NCBI GenBank assembly: GCA_027064135.1
Contig: JAMOQG010000145.1
Location: 1-64,000, forward strand
From: Peptostreptococcaceae bacterium
GTDB taxonomy: Bacteria; Bacillota; Clostridia; Peptostreptococcales; Acidaminobacteraceae
Direction: 5' to 3'
DNA: 64,000 nt
The notes below the pieces were generated by a model. It worked only from the letters and a program-made list of their open reading frames with translations. It was not told the DNA's origin and did no database searches. Made by a program: the position numbers and the translations under genes. Every line of letters begins with the position of its first letter. Positions within the stretch are counted from its first letter, which is position 1. This document shows positions 46,273-58,021 of the stretch, in pieces.

Positions 46273-46920
46273 TTAACTATATAAATGCTTATTCAACTTC
46301 TTTTTAACTCGTTGCAAAGCATTATCCACTGATTTTACTTTTTTATCTAAATCTTTAGAAATCATTTTATATGAATCACCTTGTAGATGTCTTAATAACA
46401 CTTTAAGTTCAAATTTACTTAAAATTGTATCCATTTTTCCTTCAATTTTTTTTAAATTTTCATCTGAAATAATCATTTTTTCCGGATTAATATCGTTTTC
46501 TTTCCATAAAGTATCTAGTAAAGTCATTGATGCCACTTTACCATTTAAAGGTTCATTTAATGAAATTGATAAATTTAAAGGAGAATGTTTTTGTCTTGTC
46601 GCTTTTTTTATAGCTGTAATTATTTGTCTTGTTACGCACATATTTACAAAAGGGGCAAAAGAATCATTCTTTGTTTCATCATAATCATTAATAGCTTTAA
46701 AAATACCAATCATGCCTTCCTGAATAATATCCTCTTTTGAACCTCCAACAATGAAATATATTTTTGTTTTGCTTTTGACAACCCCCATATATTTTCTAAT
46801 TAAATATTCCTGAGCAAAAGGGTCATTAGTTTTAGCCATTTTTACTAATTTTTTTTCATTAATACCTTCATATTTCTTTTCTAAACTTTCTAAATCTAAC
46901 AACAAATCCCTCCATGCCAT
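46273..46920 (-). CDS. sigH: RNA polymerase sigma factor SigH-type
   Basis: [52 protein letters not shown]. Confidence 0.9.
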   Translation of the reverse strand: MAWRDLLLDLESLEKKYEGINEKKLVKMAKTNDPFAQEYLIRKYMGVVKSKTKIYFIVGGSKEDIIQEGMIGIFKAINDYDETKNDSFAPFVNMCVTRQIITAIKKATRQKHSPLNLSISLNEPLNGKVASMTLLDTLWKENDINPEKMIISDENLKKIEGKMDTILSKFELKVLLRHLQGDSYKMISKDLDKKVKSVDNALQRVKKKLNKHLYS

Positions 46921-46943
46921 TTCGCCTAATTATACCTTAAAAA

Positions 46944-47498
46944 TCATTGTTTCGTCAAGTTTTGCTTAGCTTTAAAACTCTTTATCTTCTTAATGATTTC
47001 ATCATCAATCATATTCTCAATTAAATTTTCTTTTGACTTTTTATTCTCTTCTTCCACATAAATAAGTTTAAGTCTTTTTTCAGTATCAATAAGCCTATAT
47101 TTAAATTCTTCAGGAGTAACTCTAATAGCACCACTGCCTAAAATATTTTGCTGCTCAGCGTAATCATATGTCACCACTTTAATAACATTTCTTTTATCCA
47201 TTGCAAGCCTTTTAACAATTTCTTCAATATATGAATCAGCATTAATTTTTTCGCGTGTATAAACTACTTTAACACCTTTTATATTCACTTCAGTTCCTTT
47301 ATTATCTTTTACATAATTTGCATCAAAAACCAAAATTACTTTCCCACCGGTTACATATTTATAATTTATAACTTTATCAATTAATAAATCTCTTGCATGT
47401 TCCAAATCAGTTCCAATATATTTTTTTAATTCATCCCATGCATTTATCACATTGTAACCATCTATAATAGTAATAGTCTTCCTATTTATCCTAGCCAT
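46944..47498 (-). CDS. NYN-domain ribonuclease YacP (Rae1-like)
   Basis: TIIDGYNVINAWDEL, VILVFDANYV; between sigH and rlmB. Confidence 0.88.
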   Translation of the reverse strand: MARINRKTITIIDGYNVINAWDELKKYIGTDLEHARDLLIDKVINYKYVTGGKVILVFDANYVKDNKGTEVNIKGVKVVYTREKINADSYIEEIVKRLAMDKRNVIKVVTYDYAEQQNILGSGAIRVTPEEFKYRLIDTEKRLKLIYVEEENKKSKENLIENMIDDEIIKKIKSFKAKQNLTKQ

Positions 47499-48216
47499 TA
47501 TTTTGTCTAAGAACTTCATACATTAAAATTGAAGCTGCAACAGATGCATTTAAAGATTCTATTTTACCTTTCATAGGAATATTTACAATAAAATCACATT
47601 TATCTTTAACAAGACGTCTTATTCCACTTCCTTCACTACCTACTACTATAGCAATATTTCCTTTTAAATCAGATTCAAAATATGGTTTTTCTCCATCCAT
47701 ATCAGCTGCTGTAATCCAATAACCTTTTTCTTTTAATTCATCAATCGCTCTAGCTATATTTGTAACTTTACAAACAGGAACATATTCTGAAGCACCTACA
47801 GAAACTTTAGTTACAATAGGTGTAATTTCAACAGATCTGTTTTTAGGAATCACTACAAGATCCACTCCTGTTGCATCAGCTGTTCTTAAAATTGCTCCAA
47901 AATTATGAGGATCCTGAATATTATCACAAATTAATATAAATCCATTTCCTTCAATTTTATTAATAGCAATATTAAAATTACTATAATTATAATTTTCAAC
48001 TTCAGCAATAACACCTTGATAATTTTCAATTGTAGCAATTTTTTCGATTTCTTCTTTTTCTAAAAAGCTTAACTTAATTTTTCTTTCTTTTGCGATTTTT
48101 TCGATTTCACGAATAGATTCTTTTTTTACATTAAGTGAAATGAAAATTTCATAAACTTTTTTTTTAGTTTTTAAAAATTCATATACTGCATTTCTTCCTT
48201 CTATTTTTCTATTCAT
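47491..48216 (-). CDS. rlmB: 23S rRNA 2'-O-ribose methyltransferase RlmB (SpoU family)
   Basis: DNIQDPHNFGAILRTADATGVD, IVVGSEGSGIRRLV, LNASVAASILMYEVLRQ. Confidence 0.93.
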   Translation of the reverse strand: MNRKIEGRNAVYEFLKTKKKVYEIFISLNVKKESIREIEKIAKERKIKLSFLEKEEIEKIATIENYQGVIAEVENYNYSNFNIAINKIEGNGFILICDNIQDPHNFGAILRTADATGVDLVVIPKNRSVEITPIVTKVSVGASEYVPVCKVTNIARAIDELKEKGYWITAADMDGEKPYFESDLKGNIAIVVGSEGSGIRRLVKDKCDFIVNIPMKGKIESLNASVAASILMYEVLRQNNG

Positions 48217-48225
48217 TATTTCTCC

Positions 48226-48984
48226 TTATATATTTTTAAATTTCTCTCTCACTTCATTTATTTTTCCACAAGTCATATTTCCTTCAGGACATATCCCATT
48301 CATACAACTTGGACCAGCATTTTTGAAAAGTACAGGAGAAACTGATTTCACTTGTCTTAAAACTTCAATAGCCATTTCCCTTATTTCCCACTGAGCTCTA
48401 TTACAACATCTATGTTTAAAGAAATTCATTAAACTTCGAGCATTCATTGTAAAAACAATTTTCGTTTCACATGCATTCGGAAAGACAAAACGAGCATCCT
48501 CAATTGCTTTTTTAGTTGCAAGACTCATAGCTTTTTTTTCACTATTACCTTCTTTAATAAAAGTTTCAATATGTTCTTTAGCTAAAATATCAACTAATTT
48601 ATTATAATATTTCTGATCATTTTCCATTGCTTCAATAAATATTTTTTTTGCAATATCATTTTTTTTAATTTCAGGCGGAATAATATATTCAAATTGTTCA
48701 AGTTTTACATACCTCTGAGATTGTTGAGAATAACTTGCAAGCCTATGCCTAACCAACTGATGCGTAAGAACTCTACTTACACCTTCAATAGCAAATGTAT
48801 AAGATACATGTTCAATTGGTGATTCATGACCAATATCCATTAACATATTTACAAATTTCTCAGTATTCTTCTCTGTTAAGTTATTTTGAATTTCATCAAC
48901 ACCAACAGCTGAATAACATAATTTTGCTGCAGATGCCACAACTTTCTCAGCGTCCGGAGTGTAAGCTATTAATTTAACTTTCAT
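48226..48984 (-). CDS. thyX: FAD-dependent thymidylate synthase ThyX
   Basis: [21 protein letters not shown] ThyX motif (RHR..S.SQ.S.RY). Confidence 0.96.
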   Translation of the reverse strand: MKVKLIAYTPDAEKVVASAAKLCYSAVGVDEIQNNLTEKNTEKFVNMLMDIGHESPIEHVSYTFAIEGVSRVLTHQLVRHRLASYSQQSQRYVKLEQFEYIIPPEIKKNDIAKKIFIEAMENDQKYYNKLVDILAKEHIETFIKEGNSEKKAMSLATKKAIEDARFVFPNACETKIVFTMNARSLMNFFKHRCCNRAQWEIREMAIEVLRQVKSVSPVLFKNAGPSCMNGICPEGNMTCGKINEVREKFKNI

Positions 48985-49300
48985 TTTTCACCTTACTTTC
49001 ATCATACTCAATTTTTATTTTAATATCTGAAAAAGGAAGTACCCCTAAAATATATTTTCTGATTCTACCAATATAAATAATTTTATCATCTTCAGTTTTT
49101 TCTTCTTTAGTAATTTTTACTAATCTATATTTAATAATTGTATTATTATAAGTTTGTTCAATCGTTTTCTCAATATCTTCTTTAAATACAATATCAAAAC
49201 CATCTAAATTTTTCACTTCATCAAAATACAAAGATTTTGAAAACAACAAAAACATGCTTACTACTATAATTACAAGTAAACTCCATTCTCTATTATTCAT
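48974..49300 (-). CDS. Small single-TM hypothetical protein
   Basis: ORF between mrnC and thyX with N-terminal TM. Confidence 0.65.
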   Translation of the reverse strand: MNNREWSLLVIIVVSMFLLFSKSLYFDEVKNLDGFDIVFKEDIEKTIEQTYNNTIIKYRLVKITKEEKTEDDKIIYIGRIRKYILGVLPFSDIKIKIEYDESKVKNES

Positions 49301-49733
49301 CTTCACTCCTTGCATCAATTAATTTAATGCTTTCTTTAATAATTTGAAAAATCCTATTATTATTACCAGTTAGATATAAATATCCTAAAAGAGCTTCAAA
49401 ACCAGTTGCGTATTTATAGTCACTTACATTCGCATTTTTTGGCGGCGTTGATTTCTGATTCCTGCCTCTTTTTATAATAGACCATTCTTTTTCAGTTAAA
49501 AAGTTTTCTAAATTTCTAGCCACATATCCTTGAGAAGATGCATTTACATACGATACAGCCATTTTATTAAGCTCATGTATTTTCGACTTTTGTGTATTAA
49601 TTAAATACGTTCTAATATGAACTTCATATATTACATCACCTAAATATGCTAATTTAATAGGGCTTGTCATAGTAAGTTCATCACCAGATAATTTTTCGAT
49701 TCCCATTACTTCTAAAAAACTTTCCATATCCAC
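49293..49733 (-). CDS. mrnC: Mini-ribonuclease III
   Basis: LAYLGDVIYEVHIRTYLI, YKYATGFEALLGYLYL; next to cysS. Confidence 0.95.
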   Translation of the reverse strand: MDMESFLEVMGIEKLSGDELTMTSPIKLAYLGDVIYEVHIRTYLINTQKSKIHELNKMAVSYVNASSQGYVARNLENFLTEKEWSIIKRGRNQKSTPPKNANVSDYKYATGFEALLGYLYLTGNNNRIFQIIKESIKLIDARSEDE

Positions 49734-51119
49734 CTACTTAATAATTCTCCACTTAACACCTTCAGGCGTATCCATCAATTCTATTCCTCTTGAATCTAAC
49801 TCACCTCTTATTTCATCAGCTAATTTATAATCTTTATTTTTTCTAGCATCTTGTCTTTTTTTAATTAACTCTTCAATTTCTGCATCAACATCTTCAGCTT
49901 TATTAACAATACCCAAAACATCAGTAAGTTCATTAAACATATCAATTGCAAACCCAACAGTTTCTTTTGAAATTTTTGAATCTAACATAATATTCATATC
50001 TTTTGCTAGCTCAAAAATAACAGCTATACCATTTGCAGTATTAAAATCATCATCCATTTTTTCAATGAATTCTTCTTTACGTTTAAGAATTTGAGCTTTA
50101 ATTTCTGAATCAATTTCTCCTGATATTGCATTTTCAAATAAAAACTCCAAATTATTTTTTGCATTATACAGTCTATCCAAACCTTTTTGAGAACTTATTA
50201 TTAAATCTTCACTAAAATTAACAGGACTTTTATAATGAGCTGAAAGTAAAAAGAATCTAATAACTTCAGCATCGTATTTTTCTAAAATTTCTCTAACAGT
50301 AAAGAAATTTCCTTTTGATTTACTCATTTTTTTATTATCAATATTAATATATCCATTATGCATCCAATAATTTGCATAAGGTTTTGAAGTTTTTCCTTCA
50401 CTTTGAGCAATTTCATTTTCATGATGCGGGAAAATTAAATCTTGTCCACCAGCATGAATATCAAAATTATCTCCTAATAAAGTAGTACTCATTACAGAAC
50501 ATTCAATATGCCATCCAGGTCTTCCTTCTCCCCATGGGCTTTCCCAACTAGGTTCACCAGGTTTCTTATTTTTCCATAAAACAAAATCCATCGGACTTTT
50601 TTTATCAGTATTTATTTCAACTCTTGAACCTGCTCTAATTTCATCAATATTCTGTTTTGACAATTTTCCATAATCTTCAAATTTTTCAACACTATAATAT
50701 ACATTTCCATTTACTTCATATCCATAACCTTTTTCAATTAAAGCTTCTACAAATTCAATTATTTCATTAATATACTCAGAAACTTTTGGATGATGTGTAG
50801 CTCTTTTGATCCCAAGAGCATCAGCATCTTTAAAATATTCCTCAATATATCTTTCGCTTACTTCTTTTGAACTAATATTTTCCTCAATTGATTTATTAAT
50901 TATTTTATCATCTATATCAGTAAAATTTTGAACATAATTTACAGTATATCCCTTATATTCCATATATCTTCTAAAAGCATCAAACATTAAAAAAGGTCTC
51001 GCATTACCAATATGAAAAAAATTATAAACAGTTGGTCCGCAAACATACATATTTACAATGTTTTCATTCATTGATTTAAACTCTTCTTTCTTTCTTGTCA
51101 ACGTATTATATATTTTCAT
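49734..51119 (-). CDS. cysS: Cysteinyl-tRNA synthetase
   Basis: [28 protein letters not shown]. Confidence 0.98.
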   Translation of the reverse strand: MKIYNTLTRKKEEFKSMNENIVNMYVCGPTVYNFFHIGNARPFLMFDAFRRYMEYKGYTVNYVQNFTDIDDKIINKSIEENISSKEVSERYIEEYFKDADALGIKRATHHPKVSEYINEIIEFVEALIEKGYGYEVNGNVYYSVEKFEDYGKLSKQNIDEIRAGSRVEINTDKKSPMDFVLWKNKKPGEPSWESPWGEGRPGWHIECSVMSTTLLGDNFDIHAGGQDLIFPHHENEIAQSEGKTSKPYANYWMHNGYINIDNKKMSKSKGNFFTVREILEKYDAEVIRFFLLSAHYKSPVNFSEDLIISSQKGLDRLYNAKNNLEFLFENAISGEIDSEIKAQILKRKEEFIEKMDDDFNTANGIAVIFELAKDMNIMLDSKISKETVGFAIDMFNELTDVLGIVNKAEDVDAEIEELIKKRQDARKNKDYKLADEIRGELDSRGIELMDTPEGVKWRIIK

Positions 51120-51269
51120 ATTAATCATCCTTCTTCTCTTAATAAATCCAACTTACTACTATATTCTTGTGCATTTATCTTAACAAAGATTTATGTTTAT
51201 ATCAAGTTTTACTTTCTTTACTTCTTGTTTTTTATCTTCATAACTTATATAATATTGTGGGGTGATTAT

Positions 51270-51533
51270 ATGAGCGAATATTATAAGTTTTTTCAAAATT
51301 CTAAATGCGAATATTTTCCATGTCATAAAGGTGTAAAAGAAGAAGATTTCAATTGTCTTTTCTGTTACTGTCCGCTTTATATGCTCGGCGAAGATTGTGG
51401 TGGTAATTTCACTTACACACATGGAATAAAAGATTGTTCAAAATGTACGATTCCGCACCAAAAAAACAGCTATAGTTATATAATGAGTAAAATGGATCTT
51501 GTAATTAATAGAACTATGAAAAAAGAAGATTAA
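51270..51533 (+). CDS. Cysteine-rich small domain protein (COG2158-like)
   Basis: KCEYFPCHK...FNCLFCYCPLY...DCSKCTIPH, start at MSEYYKFF with ggggtgat RBS. Confidence 0.8.
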   Translation: MSEYYKFFQNSKCEYFPCHKGVKEEDFNCLFCYCPLYMLGEDCGGNFTYTHGIKDCSKCTIPHQKNSYSYIMSKMDLVINRTMKKED

Positions 51534-51548
51534 TATTTCTTCTTTTTT
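51519..51548 (+). terminator. Terminator overlapping the stop of the Cys-rich gene
   Basis: aaaaaagaaga-ttaatat-tcttctttttt. Confidence 0.65.
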
Positions 51549-51650
51549 TGATTTTTGATTTTTTTTATTTTTTTTATTTTTTTCTTAACAATATTTCAAT
51601 CTTATTATATGATATTAAAAGTGTAAAATGTAATAAGGAGGAAGAAGAAT

Positions 51651-53126
51651 ATGACGGTAAGAGTAAGATTTGCGCCAAGTCCAACAGGATATGTTCATAT
51701 AGGCGGTTTAAGAACAGCTTTATATAATTATTTATTCGCAAAAAAAATGAATGGTACTTATTTAATGAGAATAGAAGATACTGATAGAACAAGATATGTT
51801 GAAGGTGCAATAGAAAATTTAATTCACGCAATGGAATGGTCAGGAGTTATTCACAGTGAAGGCCCATTTATAGAAAATGGCGAAATTGTTCAAAAAGGTG
51901 AATTCGGACCATATATTCAATCAGAAAGATTAGGTCTTTATCAAAAATATGTTGATCAATTAATAGAAGAAGATAAAGCATATTACTGTTTCTGTACAAA
52001 AGAAAGACTTGAAAATGTTAGATCTATTCAAAAGGCTCAAGGAAAAATCACTAAATACGACGGCTTCTGTAGAGGTATTGATAAAGAAGAAGCTAAGAAA
52101 CGTGTTGAAAACGGAGAAGATTATGTTATAAGACTTAAACTTCCAGCAAATAAAATAATAGAATTTGAAGATGTTGTAAGAGGAAAAGTTTCTGTAAATA
52201 CAAATGACCTTGATGATCAAGTGTTAATGAAAAGCGATGGATTCCCAACATATCATTTAGCAGTAATAGTTGATGACCATTTAATGGGCATTACTCATAT
52301 TATTAGAGGTGAAGAATGGCTTCCATCAACACCAAAGCATGTTTATCTTTACGAAGCATTTGGATGGGATTCACCAAAATATGTTCATTTGCCAAATATA
52401 TTAAATGATGAAAGAAAAAAATTATCAAAACGTCAAGGCGATGTTGCTGTTGGTGATTTCAGAAAAAAAGGTTATTTAGCTGAAGGTTTAATAAACTATA
52501 TTTCACTTGTTGGTTGGACTCCAGATGATAATGAAGAAATTATGAATATGGACGAATTGATTGAAAAGTTTAGTCTTGAAAGAGTTTCGAAATCAAGCGG
52601 AGTATTTGATGTTAAAAAACTTAACTGGGTTAATGCTCACTATATTAAAAAATTAGATGTAGATGATTTAACAAATAGATGTATTCCATATTTCATTGAA
52701 GAAGGCATTATTAACGAAGACGAAAAAGATTCAAAATATGAATGGATGAAAAAAATAGTTTCTATCAGTCAAGAAAACATTTCTTATTTAGCAGAAATTA
52801 TTGATAGAGCTCAAATTTTTTTAGGAGAAGAAGTTAAACCAGAGGATGATAATGCTGCTGAAACTTTAAAATTGCCTCACGTTCCTGAAATGCTTAAAGT
52901 ATTTAATAAACATATTCAAGAAAACGAACTTTCAGATGAATTTTTAAAAGGTATTTTCAAGCTAGTTCAAACCGAGACAGGTCATAAAGGGAAAAATCTA
53001 TTTATGCCAGTTAGAATCGCATTAACAGGTCAAAATCATGGTCCTGATATGAAAGCAACAATTAGCATTCTTGGTAAAGAATTAATAGAAAAAAGAATAA
53101 ATTACTCAATTAACAACTATTGTTAA
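51651..53126 (+). CDS. gltX: Glutamyl-tRNA synthetase
   Basis: [33 protein letters not shown]. Confidence 0.98.
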   Translation: MTVRVRFAPSPTGYVHIGGLRTALYNYLFAKKMNGTYLMRIEDTDRTRYVEGAIENLIHAMEWSGVIHSEGPFIENGEIVQKGEFGPYIQSERLGLYQKYVDQLIEEDKAYYCFCTKERLENVRSIQKAQGKITKYDGFCRGIDKEEAKKRVENGEDYVIRLKLPANKIIEFEDVVRGKVSVNTNDLDDQVLMKSDGFPTYHLAVIVDDHLMGITHIIRGEEWLPSTPKHVYLYEAFGWDSPKYVHLPNILNDERKKLSKRQGDVAVGDFRKKGYLAEGLINYISLVGWTPDDNEEIMNMDELIEKFSLERVSKSSGVFDVKKLNWVNAHYIKKLDVDDLTNRCIPYFIEEGIINEDEKDSKYEWMKKIVSISQENISYLAEIIDRAQIFLGEEVKPEDDNAAETLKLPHVPEMLKVFNKHIQENELSDEFLKGIFKLVQTETGHKGKNLFMPVRIALTGQNHGPDMKATISILGKELIEKRINYSINNYC

Positions 53127-53130
53127 TATG

Positions 53131-53159
53131 AAAATAGAGCTCAAAATGAGCTCTATTTT
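53131..53159. terminator. Bidirectional terminator between gltX and phosphohexomutase
   Basis: aaaatagagctc-aaaat-gagctctatttt. Confidence 0.85.
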
Positions 53160-54817
53160 TTTATTGCTTCAACAAAATAATTTTTAATATTTTTTAACCT
53201 TCCAATACTTTCAGTTTTATTCTCACCTTTAACAGAAAAATATATTTTAAGTTTTGGTTCAGTTCCTGAAGGTCTTAAAGCAACCCATGAATCATTTTCA
53301 AGAAAATATTTAATAACATTTTCTTTTCTTAATCCTGTATTATCATACAGATAATCTATTTTACTAACTACGGTTTGATTTAACATTTCTTTTATTTCTT
53401 TTTCTCTAAATGTTTTCATGATATTTTTAATTTTTTTATTTCCTTCAATTCCTTCAAATTTAAAAGACTCTAAATCCTCTGAATAATAACCATATTTTTT
53501 ATACATTTCTTCAATTTTTTCATATAAACTATAACCTTCATTTTTATAATATGCAGCCATTTCTACAATTAGCATAGATGAAATCACACCATCTTTATCT
53601 CTAACCTCAGTACCATATAAATAGCCAAAGCTTTCTTCATATCCAAAAACAAATTCATCCTCTGTTGAATCAAATTCAGTAATTTTTTCACCTATATATT
53701 TAAAACCTGTTAAAGTAGAAAAACTTTTAATCCCATATTCATTCGCAATTTTTTCGCCAATTGTAGAAGTTACAATTGTATTAAGAATCACTCCATTTTT
53801 AGGTAAATCTTTTTTTGTTGATAAAATATATTCAGCTAATAATGCTCCAATTTGATTTCCTGTTAAATTTATATATTCATTATTATCATTTTTCACCATA
53901 ACTCCAACTCTATCACAATCTGGATCTGTTGCTAAAATTAGATCATAATCGTTTTTTTCTGCTTGTTTTAATGCTAAAGTATACGATTCTCTTTCCTCAG
54001 GATTCGGAACATTTACCGTTGAAAATTTAACATCTTGTTCCATTTGTTCTTTAACAACATCTAATTTTTTCAATCCTCTTCGTCTTAAAATTTTAGGAAC
54101 TGGTATTTTACCTGTTCCATGAAGCGGAGAATATAAAACTTTAATATCAGAATTTTCTATAGAATCATTAATTTTCATAGAATAAATATAATCTAAAAAA
54201 TCATTTTCATTATTTTCTAAAATCATTTCTAATTTATTGTTTTTAACTGCTTCTTTTTCATTAATATTTAAAACATCCTTAAAAATATCCGAATTATTAA
54301 TTTCAGAAATTATTTGATTTGCTACTTCAGGATCTATTTGATACCCATCACTATTATAAACTTTATAACCATTATAAATCGAAGGATTATGAGAAGCAGT
54401 AATTACAACTCCCATAGTAGCATTTAATTTTCTAACAGCAAATGATAATTCAGGTACAGGTCTTGCTTCTTTAAATAAATACACTTTAATATTGTTAGCT
54501 GCCAATACTAATGCAGTTTTTTTTGCAAACTCTTTGGATTTATATCTAGTATCATATGCAATTACAACAGTTGGATTAGCACCTTTTATAATATTGTTAA
54601 TGTAATTTGCAACACCTTGAGTCGCTCTTGAAACTGTATATTCATTAATTCTATTTGAACCAATACCAATAATCCCTCTTAAACCACCTGTTCCAAATTC
54701 TAAATTTTTATAAAATCTTTCTTTAATTTCATTTTCATTATCTGAAATGTTCATTAATTTACTTTTATCATTTTCATTTACATTTTTTAACCAATAATCA
54801 AATTCTGTTTTATACAT
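53153..54817 (-). CDS. Phosphoglucomutase/phosphomannomutase (alpha-D-phosphohexomutase family)
   Basis: VVITASHNPSIYNGYKVY, TDPDCDRVGV, VALRPSGTEPKLKIYFSV. Confidence 0.95.
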   Translation of the reverse strand: MYKTEFDYWLKNVNENDKSKLMNISDNENEIKERFYKNLEFGTGGLRGIIGIGSNRINEYTVSRATQGVANYINNIIKGANPTVVIAYDTRYKSKEFAKKTALVLAANNIKVYLFKEARPVPELSFAVRKLNATMGVVITASHNPSIYNGYKVYNSDGYQIDPEVANQIISEINNSDIFKDVLNINEKEAVKNNKLEMILENNENDFLDYIYSMKINDSIENSDIKVLYSPLHGTGKIPVPKILRRRGLKKLDVVKEQMEQDVKFSTVNVPNPEERESYTLALKQAEKNDYDLILATDPDCDRVGVMVKNDNNEYINLTGNQIGALLAEYILSTKKDLPKNGVILNTIVTSTIGEKIANEYGIKSFSTLTGFKYIGEKITEFDSTEDEFVFGYEESFGYLYGTEVRDKDGVISSMLIVEMAAYYKNEGYSLYEKIEEMYKKYGYYSEDLESFKFEGIEGNKKIKNIMKTFREKEIKEMLNQTVVSKIDYLYDNTGLRKENVIKYFLENDSWVALRPSGTEPKLKIYFSVKGENKTESIGRLKNIKNYFVEAIKK

Positions 54818-54831
54818 TATAAGTCCTTTCA

Positions 54832-55764
54832 TTAATTATAAATATTTAAAGCCATTAATGCAGCCCCAACCACTGGAGAATGCTCTAAATCAACTATTTC
54901 AACATCATCAATATTATTTAATAATTTTTTATTAAAAATATTATCAAAAACATCCGAATCAAAATTTCCTCCAACTTTTACAATTTTTATTATTTCATTT
55001 TCAATGCGAATTTTATTATTTACAGCTTTTACCATATTTATAAGCGCATCGATACCATTATTTAAAATTTCAATTGCAGAAATTTCTCCTTCATCTGCAC
55101 ACTCAATTACGACTTTTGAAAGTTGAGCAATTTCAGTTCTATTAAGTTTTTTTTCATATAACATTTTATTAATAATAAATTCATCATCCTCATTTAAATA
55201 TTCTTTAATTCTTCTTGCTAATAAATCTTTTTCATTTCTTCCATCAAAGCATTTTAACATATGTGATATAGCTTTTAAACCAAAATAATAACCACTACCT
55301 TCATCATCAGCAATATATCCCCATCCACCTGATCTAAAAGTAACATCGTTAATGTTTTTTCCATAACAAACAGACCCAGTACCACTAATTAACAAAATTC
55401 CTGCTTCTCCAGATAACCCACCATAAAGCGCAATTTCAGCGTCATTTACAATACGGATTTTATTATTTTCTATTAAATTATATTTCGAAAAAAGTTTTTT
55501 AATGATTTCTAAATCTTTTTCAGTAGAAACTCCACCTAATCCAATAACTAAATAATCTAATTTCTTTTTAATTATTTTAGAATTAGTCCAAGCATTATTA
55601 AGAGCTAGTATTATATTCTCTTCAGTTTCTTTTAAAATTACAGTATCAATACTAGATGCTCCTGATTGTCCTGTCCCTAAAATTTCACCTAATTCATTCA
55701 TTAAAACAGCTCTTGTATTAGTTCCTCCACCATCAATTCCTGCCACAATAATGTTGCTTTTCAT
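54832..55764 (-). CDS. BadF/BadG-type ATPase, N-acetylglucosamine kinase-like
   Basis: GIDGGGTNTRAVL, LISGTGSVCYG, GGWGYIADDEGSGYYFG. Confidence 0.88.
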   Translation of the reverse strand: MKSNIIVAGIDGGGTNTRAVLMNELGEILGTGQSGASSIDTVILKETEENIILALNNAWTNSKIIKKKLDYLVIGLGGVSTEKDLEIIKKLFSKYNLIENNKIRIVNDAEIALYGGLSGEAGILLISGTGSVCYGKNINDVTFRSGGWGYIADDEGSGYYFGLKAISHMLKCFDGRNEKDLLARRIKEYLNEDDEFIINKMLYEKKLNRTEIAQLSKVVIECADEGEISAIEILNNGIDALINMVKAVNNKIRIENEIIKIVKVGGNFDSDVFDNIFNKKLLNNIDDVEIVDLEHSPVVGAALMALNIYN

Positions 55765-55776
55765 TATATCAACTCA

Positions 55777-56754
55777 CTAATATCTAATATTCTCAATAAT
55801 TTCATTTTCAATTTTTTTAATATCCGGTACATAAGTTTTTAAAATTTCAAGTTCTCCTACAATTTTATAATCACCTAAAGTTGCAGGAATCATTACTGTT
55901 TCACCAATATTTATCGTTTCAGTTCCTAAATCATATTCAATAATACCATTTCCACCAATACATGTGATTAAATAAAATCTTTCGTTATCGCTTTTTTCTT
56001 CAATTTTTGTTTTAATAATATATTTTTCAAGCATAAAGTTTTTATCGTAACAATAATAAATTTTCTTATAATCATCATTTTCATAGGATAATCCATAACT
56101 TTTTTCAGCTAATAAACTCAAATCAATTACATCCATTGCTTTTTTAATATGTAATTTTCTTCCATTATCTCCATCATAAACTCTATAAGTGACATCAGAA
56201 TTTTGTTGTATTTCTAAAACTAACACACCTTTCATCGAATGTATTAATCCACTTTTAATAAAATAAACATCGCCTTCTTTTACATTTACTTTATTAACAT
56301 ATTTTTTAATTTCATTATTTCCGATTGCTAACTCTAATTCCTCTTTATTACAATCTTTCGCTCCAAGATACATATATGCGTCTTTATCAGCTTTTAAAAC
56401 AACCCACGCTTCAGTTTTACCTAAATCATTTTCATTTTCAATTGCATATTTATCATCCGGATGAACTTGAATAGATAATTCAGTACTAGAATCAAGAAAT
56501 TTTAATAATAAAGGAAATCTATCTACATCAATTTTATTGCCAATTAATTTTTCTTTTTCAATATCAATTATTTCTTGTAAATTTTTCCCATTATATTTAC
56601 CATTTGTAATAATATTTTTTCCGTTTTGTCTGCAACTCACTTCCCAACTTTCACCTATCTGATATTCTGAATTTATATCTGTTTTTATTTCTTTTAATTT
56701 ATTACCAGCCCACACTTTATTAACATAAATTGATTTAAATTTTAATGGATACAT
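55777..56754 (-). CDS. manA: Class I mannose-6-phosphate isomerase
   Basis: LSIQVHPDDKYA, GKTEAWVVL, SGLIHSM. Confidence 0.92.
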   Translation of the reverse strand: MYPLKFKSIYVNKVWAGNKLKEIKTDINSEYQIGESWEVSCRQNGKNIITNGKYNGKNLQEIIDIEKEKLIGNKIDVDRFPLLLKFLDSSTELSIQVHPDDKYAIENENDLGKTEAWVVLKADKDAYMYLGAKDCNKEELELAIGNNEIKKYVNKVNVKEGDVYFIKSGLIHSMKGVLVLEIQQNSDVTYRVYDGDNGRKLHIKKAMDVIDLSLLAEKSYGLSYENDDYKKIYYCYDKNFMLEKYIIKTKIEEKSDNERFYLITCIGGNGIIEYDLGTETINIGETVMIPATLGDYKIVGELEILKTYVPDIKKIENEIIENIRY

Positions 56755-56797
56755 TTTTTGCTCCTTTTCAAGTTACACTCACTTATCATAACATATT

Positions 56798-57991
56798 TTA
56801 TCTTGACATATTACCGGATTGCTTTTCTCCAAATAAAATTGAAAGAACCTCTTTCCAATCATTTCGCTGCTTTTTATACTTAGCAATAAAATCAATTCCC
56901 GCTCTTTTACCATCAAAAATAATTTTCATATTTTCCATAGTTCCTTGATAGTTTTCAATTTCTCCTTGCGCTAGATAATGCATGCCCAACATTTGCATAT
57001 AATCTTTAGCACGCACTTCAAAATCATCTTTAATAAATATACCTGGATATAACATCATATCATCAATAGTAATTTGTTCTAACTCAAAATGCTTCTGCAA
57101 TGATTTTAATTTTTGCCTAGCATATTTAAATCTGTAAAAATCAGCTCTTGCCTTTTTCCACTCTACACTATGATATTTTGGAGGCATATGAGTAATTTTC
57201 AACTGATTATCAAAAAGAATATTATATCCAAACATTCGAGCATTAAATAAATAATCCATATCTTCTCCACGATGTACATAAATATCATAACAAATATCCT
57301 TTGTTACGTTTTTTGTTAAAACCATATTTCCACCTAAAGCAATTGCTGTTGGTGCAAATCTTTCTTCTGATTCAATTAAAGCTTCAAATGTATCATTCAT
57401 ATACTGTGCTTTATTCCAACCACCATATCGCCAAAATGGCAAATTATCTGTAGACACCTTATAGCTTCCATCTGTAAGATAATAACCAGCTTTTCCATAA
57501 AGTTTTCCATATTTTGTTTCTTCATTTATTGATTCTAATGCTTTCTTAAAATAATCCCTATCTTCAATTATTTCATCATCATCTAAGAATATAGCTAGAT
57601 CAATATCATTCATTATAACTGGAAGAAGCGAAAAATTTCTTGCTTGCGAATATCCCTTAAATTCAAAAAGATAAGCCAATTCTTTTTTATCACCAAGTTT
57701 CCTAATACATTCCAGTAAATAATTATATGAAAACAACTCTATTTTTAACTTCCCCTTATACGGTTTTAGATATTCATCTAAATATTTTTGCACTTTTTCA
57801 TTCAAAACACTTTTATTACTAATTCCAATAATATATATTGGTATATTTTCCATTTCTTTAAACGTCACCAAATTATCTAATAACTTAAATAAAGTTCCTT
57901 TAGTATTTAGCGGTGTTGGATGATCAAAAATTACTTCTTCTCCTGCATTTAACTCTCCCCAATATGTTGGAACAACAACTACTGTTTTCAT
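56798..57991 (-). CDS. GT-A fold glycosyltransferase
   Basis: VVVVPTYWGE, LAIFLDDDEIIED, GGNMVLTKN...HRGEDMDYLFN. Confidence 0.75.
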   Translation of the reverse strand: MKTVVVVPTYWGELNAGEEVIFDHPTPLNTKGTLFKLLDNLVTFKEMENIPIYIIGISNKSVLNEKVQKYLDEYLKPYKGKLKIELFSYNYLLECIRKLGDKKELAYLFEFKGYSQARNFSLLPVIMNDIDLAIFLDDDEIIEDRDYFKKALESINEETKYGKLYGKAGYYLTDGSYKVSTDNLPFWRYGGWNKAQYMNDTFEALIESEERFAPTAIALGGNMVLTKNVTKDICYDIYVHRGEDMDYLFNARMFGYNILFDNQLKITHMPPKYHSVEWKKARADFYRFKYARQKLKSLQKHFELEQITIDDMMLYPGIFIKDDFEVRAKDYMQMLGMHYLAQGEIENYQGTMENMKIIFDGKRAGIDFIAKYKKQRNDWKEVLSILFGEKQSGNMSR

Positions 57992-58021
57992 TTTATTTAA
58001 ACTCCTTCGTTCTGCTATTAA

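Noticed and set aside
51120-51270. T-box riboswitch upstream of cysS
   Set aside because: Gap is short and lacks a T-box sequence or specifier hairpin.
51574-52220. Minus ORFs antisense to gltX
   Set aside because: Low-complexity, opposite to a clear synthetase.
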